Source of the DNA: Lytechinus variegatus
Lineage: Eukaryota; Echinodermata; Echinoidea; Temnopleuroida; Toxopneustidae
Direction of reading: 5' to 3'
Assembly: GCF_018143015.1 (NCBI RefSeq)
Contig: NC_054743.1
Span: forward strand, 45,046,922-45,110,921
Length of the DNA: 64,000 nucleotides
Part shown: piece after piece, positions 53,951 through 64,000 of the stretch
Layout: each line of letters starts with the position of its first letter
Position numbering within the stretch: the stretch's first letter is position 1
Notes under the pieces: generated by a model
What the model was told of the DNA's origin: nothing
What the model saw: the letters and a program-made list of their open reading frames with translations, nothing else
The model's database searches: none
Program-made: the position numbers and the translations under genes

Positions 53951-56900
53951 CTCACTATCCATACATTAATTATATACCTCACTCCAACAATGATGGGATT
54001 AGGCCCTGAATTAGCCTATCTATCATTCACCATTTCGAATATATAACTCTAGTACCTGTATGAATGTTTAGATCGATATCACTTGAGTACATAATTATTT
54101 CTCATACCATCCTGCACTGTTAGTCAACTTTCAATTCGAATATCATAAGCTCTCTACACCAGTTACTAATCATAGTGAGTTGTGACGGACACCAGAACTG
54201 TGTCGAGTTTGAACTCCTACAAACAACTTCTACAATCAGCTTCTACAATATGTTCAGTGCACGAACTCAATACATAGGCCTACTGGGCTACTCGCCATTC
54301 AACAATGAAAACATCGACAAAAACACATGTCTTATCTGAAAATCAGTTTAGGTTTTCTTCACAAGATTGACATCCTTTCTCTGTATAACAGTTTCATTTC
54401 AAGCATTATCTCGCTTTGATACAGCTCACCAGTTCAACGATTGATGACAGTCGGCCTGCAAATCGAAGGTTTGGAACTGCTGTGCGGGTGACTTTACTTC
54501 GATGTAGTTCAAACCGCCAACTCAGTCATCCAGATTGTGTATTTCGTCCTAAGTCCCAAGATCACGTGCCATCTACATTTTGAGAATGCACATAACATAT
54601 TCTCTATTATGCATTCATTTATGCACATAACATATTCTCTAGTATGCATTCATTTATTTTATACACGTGCAGAATACAAATGACATACATTACTTCATAT
54701 TCAGTTAACAATTACTGACATGCATTGCATTTAACATTATATGAAGCATTATTTGCTGATTTTAGTACATTTCAAGTTCGAATTGTTACAAATCAAATAC
54801 AATATTCTACCATGGTCTAGCACAGTTCAGCCATGTCTTTAAAGCATTTGAAAATAACTTAATTATAGTAGCTGAATTACAAAAGTTTCATTCGCTTACC
54901 GATGGCTTGAGTTTCACATGCTTGAAAAAAGTGTTAAGTTACAATGATATAACAGGCTAACTCTTCTGCCTTTGGATTATAAAAATAGGTAGCTCTTGCA
55001 TAATCTTAGCAAGTTTAGGAAGAAAAGTAAAACAAATTATCTTCAAATGTGTTTTTCAGAGCAGCCAAATTCGACTCTCCCTTCCTCATGGCGTTCAAGT
55101 TGAGGTGTGACCACTCTCTGTACACTAGCAAGCCACATACAATGTATAAAACCAAATTAAGTGCATTGCTATGTTTCCTATTCAAAAGAAAAAATGCTAA
55201 CCCAAGACAGGTATGTCTTGCACAGTTGAATAACTCCTCACCATCAATCTCTCTCTGACTTTGATTCAAAGATATTGCATTTTCATCGTGACACATGTAT
55301 ATATTAATGCATTTGTAGGATCTTATTCACAATTAGATAACCCCTTTGTTAAAGTCCATGTTTTGTTAAACTCTTTTGTTAAACTCCATGTACAGATGTG
55401 GACTGCATACCTTAGTAACTAAACTGTAGGCATGATAGGTTGCTTGGTATTTTAACAGGCTGGGTTGTCATAATAAGTAGACTATGGTTTAACAGGTGTA
55501 TAGGATTACAGACTCTTTGTGTTTCATATTTCTGTTTGGTGTGCTGGCAAGAAAAGCCAAGCCAGCTCACTCTCACTTTTGATTTCGGAGAAAAAGGTCC
55601 AATTTGGGGTGTTTCCTAACCAAGGAAAAGGGCGTGTGCCACCCTACCCAGTGCGGGGAGGTTCCTTTCTACTCGATGCCGAATTGTAAGTAATGTTTGG
55701 TTCATACGTTTTAATATTATAACAATTCTTATGCTTAATATGGCATGTCTGTTTTCAGAAAGAAAGACAGATTTATATATATATATATTCTGCTCATTTT
55801 GTCACCAAATGACATCTTACTCCAGTCTTCAATGTGAATATAATTATCCTTACTAAAATGAACAAAGTTGTATTTTTCAAGTCTGTTAAAGTCAATTATT
55901 GATCTACGATTCAGAGAGAGAGTTAATTATATTAGATTTCTCAACTGTTATGTATTTTCTTGACTATCAGAAAGCTCATGCTAATAGAAGCTTGTTATTC
56001 ATTTACTTTGATAATAAATATGAAAGCTAATTTTGATAAGCTGATGTCTTTGTGAATAGAATATTGTTAGGGCCTTTGCTGTTAAGTATTTGGTCTATTC
56101 CTATTTTAGACGGCTGTCAACCTAGGGTCAATGTAGAGTCAACGTAGGTCAGGGTAGCACCTACCCTCTATGTCAAGGTCATGAGTCACAATGTCATTCG
56201 AGGGGAATGACTCACTTCAGTCAGCCGAAGCTACTGTTCGTCGGACTCGACCGTAATTCTTCCAAGTTAGAGCTTCAACTCAACTCTTGTTCCTCATTCT
56301 TCAAGGACACGTGTCTTCGCTGATGACGTCAGTCGTGTTCTTCGTCGTCGTCGTCGATCATCGGCATACTTGTTCCTCGTCATAATCGTCCAATCTTCGT
56401 AGTCGTCGTGGTTTGTCGATCTCTTCTGTTTTCGAACTCCACATTTACCCGATTGAAGGTTTGATCAAGCAATCGATAAACTTTCCAAGACTTTCGGTAA
56501 CATAATTTAAAGGCCTATTTTCAGATCGATCTCCTCTCATAATCTTGGGACTATCAATCAGTGATGATTATACTCCTTCTCCTATGCATATATGCCATTT
56601 TATGATTTCCATATGCAAAGATTTATTGAATATCTGTTTGCCAATATACTTATGTTCTCAACGATTCATTGTAAATGACTTATTATATTTTGGGACATTA
56701 AATTGATCACTTCATTTATATCTTGATTATCCTTTGGTCTTTTATTCAGGGTGGTTAAGTAGCCTGTAGATTAATAAGTTAATTAGAGCAGTTTAGCTCG
56801 TGACAGCATTTTTGGCCGTTAATTGATCATTTTTTGTTTGGGCATCACGCATTATCCCATTCGTGTCAAGTCCTCTAAAATCAAAGTTTTTACTTCTCAA

Positions 56901-57070
56901 ATTCAAACATTCTCTCGCTCGGTCGCAAAACGCTCCTTCGAAAAATAGCATCGAAATGCAGAATTCATCAATGCTCTCTTAAAGTGCGAGTGTACGAACT
57001 GTATGATCTACTGCCAGTAGACTGCCTTGCATTTTTTCCAGATTAACCTCCCTATATACTTTACTCACCA
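53951..57070. other. No gene supported
   Basis: Unique-looking AT-rich sequence. A 36-bp unit 'tgcacataacatattctctaktatgcattcattta' is tandemly doubled at 54588-54660. A 'tcgtcgtcgtcgtcg' run is at about 56341-56356. Open frames at 55015-55296 (minus) and 55049-55258 (plus) overlap each other and match no family I know. Confidence 0.4.
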
Positions 57071-57074
57071 CGAA

Positions 57075-58568
57075 TATTTATTTATTTACTTATTTATTTA
57101 TTTATTTATTTATTTATTTGTTTCTGCATGTCATGATAATTTACATAGTGTAACCATCACAAATTGATTACATTGAATTTTACATAATAATAATGTATAA
57201 TTGTGATGATTAACATAACATTAACATAACTGATTATAACAAGGTTGCAGACATGCAGTGGTATGACAAAATAAGCAGATGCTTGAGCTGTTGTCAGACC
57301 TTTGAATATATGAAATGCATACATAAATATAAAAACAATACTGAAAAGTCAAAACTAATGATTACTCAAAGAAGGGAAAGAAAAGAAAAAGAAAACAAAG
57401 AAAACTAAATAAACAAATTATAATGTTCCACAACTATTTACAAATATTTACAAGGAGTGTATGAGGCGTAATAATACTTGAAATTATATCAATCCTTAAG
57501 TTTAAAATGTACAGTGCAACAAAATGTGTCTTGCTAAAGAAATTACATCTTAGAGACAAGTATGCGTTTTACCGCATTTTTGAAGGAATGCACTGATAAT
57601 ATATTCCTAATACTAGTAGGTATCGAATTCCAAACATCAGGTCCACAATGTCTGACAGATTTGTGAGCCAACAGTGGGCGAGGGTTATACAAATGCATAT
57701 TAGATGCTTGTCTTGTGTGGTAGGTATGGATAGTATTATTTTGTTGAAACATATTGGAAAAGCAGGTAGGTAACATTTTGGCATTAAACCGATACATAAA
57801 AAGGGAAGTTTGAAGAAAATGGACATCATCAACAGTAAGACATTGCAGCTTTATAAAGAGAGGGCGTGTATGATCATGGTAACCAACTCCAGCACAAATG
57901 CGAATTGCTTTCTTTTGCAACAAAATAATTGGGTTTGTGACACTCGTTGATGTTGCCCAAAGAATATTGCAATATGACACATAAGGTAGAATAAGAGTAT
58001 TGTACAACATGTAAAGTATTTTATAAGGTACAAGGTACTTAACTTTATAGAGTATACCTATATTTCGAGAAATTGGTTTACTGATGTGTTTCATGTGATC
58101 ATTCCAGTTAAGTTGATCATTGATATAGACCCCAAGGAACCTCGTAGATGTCTGTCTTTCCAGCAAAGCATTGTCAAGTTTCAATCTTAAATCATGATCA
58201 GCACATGACTTTCTGCCTTTAAAGTGTACATAATTAGTCTTTCTAACATTCAGTGATAACATATTACTTCGAAACCAATTAGATAATTTCGGAAGTTCGA
58301 CATTAATGGTGTTTTCTAAGATATCAACATCACGGTGTGATAGGAAAACACTTGTGCCATCAGCAAATAATATCTAATTCAATGTGTTTGATACCAAACA
58401 AATTTCATTGATATAAATCAGAAATAATAATGGACCCAATATAGAACCTTGCGGCACACCGCACCTCAGAACTGATATACCAGAATTAGAATAGTTATAG
58501 CATGTGTATTGTCTTCTATTTGAAAGATAACTAGTAAACCAATTTAGGGCAACGCCCCTTACTCCCAT
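57075..58568 (-). mobile_element. 5'-truncated LINE (CR1/Jockey-like)
   Basis: Minus strand. 58568-58374 encodes RT motif B ([20 protein letters not shown]). After an in-frame TAG at about 58374 the frame continues ILFADGTSVFLSH (motif C, with FADG in place of FADD) and runs to 57543, ending RILVSKM. It includes TRFLGVYINDQLNWNDHMKH, CNILWATSTSVTNPIILLQK and YHTRQASNMHLYNPRP. A 3' UTR of about 420 bp ends in (AAATA)n at 57075-57120. Sequence upstream of motif B is missing. The stop and the lost catalytic Asp show an inactive copy. Confidence 0.85.
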
Positions 58569-58659
58569 ATAACACTACTAATGCCATAAAATTGAAGTTT
58601 TACCTCTAGAAATATCCGCGTTTTGTCAAAAGCGCTCCAATTTTTGTCATTCTTTGAGA

Positions 58660-58705
58660 TATTATATATATATATTTTTTTTTTTTTGGGGGGGGGAGGG
58701 GGTGG
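58660..58705. repeat. AT / T / G microsatellite-like run
   Basis: (TA)n, then poly-T, then poly-G, as seen at several MITE remnants in this window. Confidence 0.6.
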
Positions 58706-59135
58706 CTCTGTCGCTATATACTCCCCGATTGGGTCTAAACTACTAAAACATATAGTTTAGAGTCATGAATGTCTCTCCATGAGGCCTTAAGCCATAGCGC
58801 TCAATTAGGGGACTTTCCAATGGGGAAAGATAATGGTGATAAAAGTACTTAGCATCTCTTGCTTATTATGGCTTTCATTTATAATAAGTAAACAATTAGC
58901 AATAAAAAAAATTATACTGAGAAAATTCTTGGGAAACAGTTTGGATTATAATTGCAAGTTTATTTTCGGTTGACATAATACACACCATACATTTTCTAGC
59001 ATTCGCAATGCTGATTTTTTTTACACATCTTATCTTAGTTTAACAGCAATTAACATAATTTCTTGAACAATACATCTATTCAAATGGCATATAGTTTACA
59101 ATATATATAATCGCTTACATATACTTTCTTTGCAT

Positions 59136-60115
59136 TTATATCTATAGTAGCGGTAATTAGGTTGCGATTGCATAAAAAGCTTTTTAACTATAATTTTGCT
59201 GTAGGTTGCAGTCACATGCAAGTTGTTTAGGTGCCGAATTCTGATGAAAACACACTAATATGCCCATTTCTATGCTATTTACAAATAATTTCCTAAATCT
59301 CATCACATCAAGTGCTATGCTACACACACAACATCGATTATATATAACAACTTAATGTAACAGAAATACAATACATGAACCAATGATGTCAACAACAAAA
59401 TGAAATCATCATTTTTCACTACGATAAACATGATAAACACTTGCATACATCTCCTTGCACTTATATGTATAGTAATTGAAACAAAATTGCGATTGTATAA
59501 AGCTTGTTTAACTATATTTTTTGTAGGTTGCAGTCTTATGCAAGTTGTTTAGGCTCCTTGTTGAGCCGAATTCTGATGAACGCAGACATTATTTATTATT
59601 AATATACCCATTTCCGTGCTATTTACAAATAATTTCCTAAATCTCATCACATCAAGTGCTATGCTACACACACAACATCGATTATATATAACAACTTAAT
59701 GTAATAGAAATATAATACATGAACCAATGATGTCAACAACAAAATGAAATCATTTTTCACTACGATAAACATGATAAACACTTGCATACATCTCCTTGCA
59801 CTTATATGTATAGTAATTGAAACAAAATTGCGATTGTATAAAGCTTGTTTAACTATATTTTTTTCTGTAGGTTGCAGTCAATTGCAAGTTGTGTAGGCTC
59901 TTTGTTGTGCCGAATTCTGATGAACACACACTAATATGCCCATTTTCATGCTTTTTACAATTGATTTCCTCAATCTCATCACATCAAGTGCTATGCTACA
60001 CACGCAAAATCGATTATATATAAAAACTTAATGTAACATAAATATAATACATTAACCAATGATGTCAACAACAAAATAAAATAATCATTTTTTACTATGA
60101 CAAAAACATAATAGG
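59136..60115. repeat. Tandem repeat, about 3 units of 320-346 bp
   Basis: 'ttgcagtc...tgcaagttg' occurs at about 59207, 59527 and 59873. Each is followed by 'gccgaattctgatgaa', 'atcacatcaagtgctatgct' and 'aatgatgtcaacaacaaaat'. Units 2 and 3 are closer to each other than to unit 1. Non-coding minisatellite or partial satellite array. Confidence 0.85.
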
Positions 60116-61378
60116 TAGTTTGCATTCTCCACGTAGGCTGCTTCGATTAATTTTTGTATAATATCATATCACACATTAAAATGATAACTTATTTTACCAA
60201 GATCATTACAACGTATGCATTCACAAGGCTCAGAGGAAAAGTGTATGTCCCAACAATAAATGCACGTATCGTGTTAGGCATCAATAATTATGTGTACGAA
60301 CATCTATTTATTTCTAAAAGAAAGTTACTGATCGGTGCGGTAATAACAATAACAATATTCGGTCAAGTACAGTCCTCGATGGCAAGGGATGGTCTTACAG
60401 TCGCCGCAGGCCCGTTTTACAAAGAGTTACGATTGATCCAATCAATCGTATTATAGCTCTATGGAAATCCATCAGTGTCATAATTTTTTTCTACAGAAAA
60501 TTTGCAAAATGTCCTTTGTAAACAAAAGAGAACACACAAAATGAATTTATAAATGTAAGTTTATGTCTATAATTTTTCTGAAACAAACATGCATTTTATA
60601 TGCTGAATTTGCTGGCTTTCCATAGTTTATTATTTATTTATTTTGTTTTATTTATTTTATACTGCAGGGTAGGCCTTTTCAGTTCTTAAAACTGCTTTAC
60701 AATGGCGCCCTGCAGTTTAAAATACATGTCAAGATAACTATAAAATATACAAAAAAGAAATGATCGGATAAATTGCAACTCTATGCAAGACGGGCCCTTA
60801 GACACCTAGCTGTCCTCGACTCTTTCGAATTGGTTGGTCAGAATAGAATTTAAAAGGCACATCCAATAACACATTAAAGATTCATTTGAATAAAATAAGG
60901 GCTTCAAAAGAAGCATAACACTGGATATTCCATCAAAACCTAATAAAAGATAGAAAACTTGTAATAGTAATGTTTCGCCTCTTTCCAAAAACAGTTATAT
61001 CCCAAGCAGGATAATAACATAATCTCATTATAAATTTTGGTTTTATTATCCAATGTGCGTTATTTCCGATTTTACAATAGAAAGGATTTCCATTGAATTA
61101 ACGATTTCAATTAAACCCTTGTTTTACTCTAGAATGAGGAAAAACTAAGGAATTTCACACTTTTAAATGTCATACTACATCCGATTATTGTTGATTTAAT
61201 TGGCCTTTATTTTTTTCATTGATATGCCTCCTTTTCTTGCAAAGGACTTGACCTTTAAATTCTTACTGCCTGTACATATGGAACTATAGTTCCATGCTGC
61301 GCAGTACTATTCACATTACACTTCCTATCCAATCTTTAGCTTATCCTATTATCGATCAAATAAAATGACTCCAAACAT
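60116..61378. other. No gene supported
   Basis: AT-rich. A TTTA-type run (60627-60658) is followed by 'atactgcagggtaggcc' and, at 60703, 'ggcgccctgcagt', which may be an old retroposon end. The 100-codon frame at 60154 has no recognisable domain. Confidence 0.35.
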
Positions 61379-61379
61379 A

Positions 61380-61634
61380 CACTGTTAAGAATAGTGGGTA
61401 AATTTTAACCAGCACCATGGTAATAATTCTGTCCAACCAATTCGGGGCAGAATTTTACCAAATGCGGAAAAATATTGTCCAGTAAGGTTAATAAAATAAG
61501 CAGCAATTACTATAGAATAGGCAGAATGTTCATCATACTGGATAAATGGAATTGCCCGAAAGAAATGCCCAATGTTGGTTGGACACATAATTACCCTTAT
61601 TGAACATTTTTACCCAATAATTTTTAGAGGGTAC
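61380..61634. mobile_element. MITE with ACACTGTTAAGAATAGTGGG-type end
   Basis: Left end 'acactgttaagaatagtggg' followed by 'taaattttaacca', and right end 'ttttacccaataatttttag' followed by 'agggtac', show the inverted relation expected of such elements. Inner phrases 'gtccaacca' and 'tggttggac' are also inverted. Confidence 0.6.
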
Positions 61635-61998
61635 ATGTTGTCCTAAATTTCTTAGGACTGAGTGTAAGTGGATTAAATAATTGTCTATTTAGCGTAGATA
61701 TAATCCTTTTGTTAAGTCCACAACGCCGTCTCTCAATTCTTTTGTGTTGGAAGCTCCCAGTAATACGACCGGTTTGGACAATTAACCATAGCGATAAGTC
61801 ATATTCACTGCAATCTTTTAAAGTAAACACTTATTTTTCTTCCAACAGACATTTCATACACTTTTCAAATAATGTATGAAATCAATAATGCACAAAACAG
61901 CGGATATGAATATAGTACTTAAATTATTTGTACAGAAATAGAATATATACAGGTAATATTGTTGTCTTACTAGACCACAACATTATTATGAAGGACAA

Positions 61999-62721
61999 CT
62001 AAACCCCTCAAAAAAAGTTCTGCAACTCAAGTTTGAGTGATAATAAATTTCTTAGTGAGCCATCATCATATGTAAAAGTGGTATCATTGGAAAGTATGAT
62101 TATTCCTCTTTACAATCATGTGTCATTTGTAATGCTAGCAATATCATGAAATACACAGACATGATAAATATGCAGCAATGTCAAAAATGAAATGTTGTAA
62201 AATTCGTTGCCATCTCATGTTTGAGTTCTGCAACTCAAACTGCAAGTTTGAGTGCCAATAAATTTCTTAATGTGCCATCATCATGTGTAAAAGTGATATC
62301 TTTAGAAAGCATGATTATTCTCCTTTACAATCATGTGAAATTTGTAATGCTAGTGTTATCATGAAATACACAGACATGATAATACGCAGCAATGTTAGAC
62401 ATGAAATGTTGCAAAATGCGTCGTTTCCAATTGTTTCGAGGATGGACCGAGTGCATTCACTGTCACCTGCATGGTGGAAATTCTATAGAAATGGAGACTC
62501 TTGTTAGAAATCAATGCACTTTCCAACATTTCACTTCTGACTTTTCTCAATGTTCATGGTGACTGCATATTCCATGATTACATAATCACAGCAAATGGCA
62601 TGTCATTGTAAAAAGGAATAATTCAGCTTTCCAATGAAACCAGTTTCATCTTTTATACTTCATTAACCAAACAGATAACATCCCCCAAAACTGAGTTGCA
62701 AAACTTTTTTGAGGGGTTTAG
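61999..62721. mobile_element. Inverted-repeat element with internal direct repeats, 723 bp
   Basis: Ends ctaaacccctcaaaaaaagt (left) and acttttttgaggggtttag (right), continuing into 'gcaactca' and 'tgagttgca'. Inside, about 62020-62222 and 62232-62425 are direct repeats ('aataaatttctta', 'atcatgaaatacacagacat'). Non-coding. Confidence 0.8.
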
Positions 62722-63200
62722 ATGGGAAAGGAATGGAGCAGAAAAGAGATATATGTAGAGCTAGAGAGGCGAGCAAGTAGTAGTATGGATTATACAGAAT
62801 GACACGAGATGTGTATTATGAATGAGCATGATACAACATAAATTTCCAAACAAAGTAATATGAAAAATGTCACATGCCCTAATTGTATTGTAGAATTGGT
62901 AGCCAAAGTAAGTACAAAACACTGAGTCGGAGAATCGGATAGAGGCAAATATTATACCTACATATCATAGTTTTTCTTTGGCTTGTATTTTAAGATTCAT
63001 GTCGGCATATATTTTTTTATATTTTCAGGCTGATAATTCCATTATTTATTTAGAACCAGTATTACGAATTACGTGCTGATAGTTAATTTTTCTTTGTTTA
63101 GGAATATATTGATTCTGTAAGAGCATCTTCCGGTTACAATCATTTTAAACGCTAAGATTGCCGAAACAACCATTCGTTTCAAATTAGCTGTCCTTCAGTT

Positions 63201-63260
63201 TTAAATGTTTAGAGAGTCGTCTGATTCATCAGCCTCGGACTCGATGTCAGATCCTGGATG
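63201..63260 (-). CDS. Possible last exon of an unknown gene (acidic tail)
   Basis: After an acceptor GGGGTTGCAG the minus strand reads HPGSDIESEADESDDSLNI then TAA. The acidic, Ser-rich composition looks like a real C-terminus. The phase does not match directly with the exon at 63945-64000, so either another exon lies between or it is a chance frame. Confidence 0.25.
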   Translation of the reverse strand, partial: HPGSDIESEADESDDSLNI

Positions 63261-63367
63261 CTGCAACCCCATCATTAGAAGTATTCACTGTATAATAGCA
63301 GGAGGAACAGAGTAAAAGATATGCAAGAATGTTGGGAACCGGGAAGAGGAATAGAGTACGTATCATA

Positions 63368-63474
63368 GGCGGCGGAGCAGAGGATTATCTTTTGTGTTAT
63401 TTTTTTTTTTTTGGGGGGGGGACGCAACAATAGCCGTCCCTCAAACACAAAAGATAATCCTCTGCTCCTCCGCC
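63368..63474. mobile_element. Hairpin MITE (GGCGGCGGA family)
   Basis: Ends ggcggcggagcagagga and tcctctgctcctccgcc. Arms continue as ttatcttttgtgtt / aacacaaaagataa, giving a near-perfect hairpin. Related by its ends to 2340-2564 and 8057-8232. Confidence 0.75.
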
Positions 63475-63944
63475 AATGGTACGTGTTATGTATATGAGAA
63501 CACGGAGAAAGAGAAGTTGACAAGCAGGACGGGGGGGGGGGGGTAAGGAAGTTGGGCACGGACCACACGATTGGAATTTGCTTTATATGATTCGAGGATT
63601 TTGTTCTTCAGTTTGATTATAAAACACTTCAAACTGGCGGCGTTAACAATATCATTGCTGATATGATTTCCAGCTATTTAGAACAATATAAAGTATTTTT
63701 TGTGCAAAAAAGACTACGGGCTCAAGACAAGGATTGGAATTACATTGCATAATTACTACCATAGGTGCTAGCCATTTGTCATTGTTAAGTGTATAGAATG
63801 AATAAGAATTCTTACATTATGCCTTCGCACATGATAAAGCATTTACACAATGAAGAAAAAAAATCATAATACGAGTGGAGATGGAATCTGAATTACAAAT
63901 TTGGAAAAAAGGAATGTTTGATAAAATAAGGTATTATGACTTAC

Positions 63945-64000
63945 CCAACTGGTTCGCCATGTACCATATCCACCGTTATCTTGTGTTCACCATCGGAATG
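63945..64000 (-). CDS. Partial exon at the window edge, unknown gene
   Basis: The minus strand reads HSDGEHKITVDMVHGEPVG in one open frame, ending two bases into a codon at a consensus donor GTAAGT (63944-63939). The 5' side is cut by the window end. The composition is protein-like; the family is not recognised. Confidence 0.45.

Noticed and set aside
54180-56810. Possible LTR-type element (TGTGAC-like start, stretch ending near 'gctcgtgaca')
   Set aside because: No pair of terminal repeats, no recognisable coding remains and no convincing priming site; left as unassigned.
1-64000. CRISPR array or prokaryotic operon structure
   Set aside because: Spliced eukaryotic genes and LINE/SINE content throughout; no regularly spaced short repeats with unique spacers.

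Overview
The window looks like marine invertebrate (probably echinoderm or other non-vertebrate deuterostome) nuclear DNA. It is AT-rich, host coding sequence sits in short exons with GT-AG introns, the host genes are of types shared by animals, and the space between them is packed with non-LTR retrotransposon pieces, tRNA-like and 7SL-like SINEs, foldback elements and short inverted-repeat elements. The phylum call rests on general character, not on a diagnostic gene.

Host genes, left to right. (1) One internal exon of mitochondrial ornithine transcarbamylase, minus strand, 1966-2165. (2) A possible first exon of an unknown plus-strand gene at 10247-10319. (3) A minus-strand gene, 19452-27225, assembled from six exons with matching phases, whose 163 or 180 aa product resembles the small vertebrate protein CXorf65. 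(4) Divergent to it, a plus-strand gene, 27982-46008, five exons with matching phases, encoding a 954 aa coiled-coil protein I do not recognise. The two genes share about 750 bp of upstream DNA with two perfect CRE octamers, an RFX X-box palindrome, a CCAAT box and a TATA-like stretch. This combination suggests joint expression in ciliated or male germ cells (inference). (5) At the right edge, a partial minus-strand exon (63945-64000) and a possible acidic last exon (63201-63260).

Mobile DNA. An apparently full-length two-ORF LINE with an APE-type endonuclease and RT of the CR1/Jockey type lies at about 48350-52949, between two blocks of the same tandem repeat. Other LINE pieces are at 57075-58568, 39672-41930 (split by a foldback DNA transposon with 8-bp target duplications), 33715-33958, and an RLE-type (R2-like) LINE tail at 13557-14180. 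DNA elements include a MULE-like insertion (15535-18144, 55-bp perfect terminal repeats, exact 10-bp target duplication) nested in a palindromic element together with two further MITEs, and two hAT-like elements ending in CAGKG...CACTG with 8-bp near-matching target duplications (23301-24883 and 36030-37170). A 4.6 kb giant inverted repeat (34479-39127) fills much of the last intron of the coiled-coil gene, and many small foldback MITEs are scattered throughout, including a perfect 76-bp palindrome at 21644-21719.

The most interesting points are the bidirectional promoter, a frame-preserving 51-nt exon of the CXorf65-like gene lying inside a hAT-like transposon, the three-level transposon nest between two copies of that gene's 3' UTR, the giant foldback, and the unknown coiled-coil protein.
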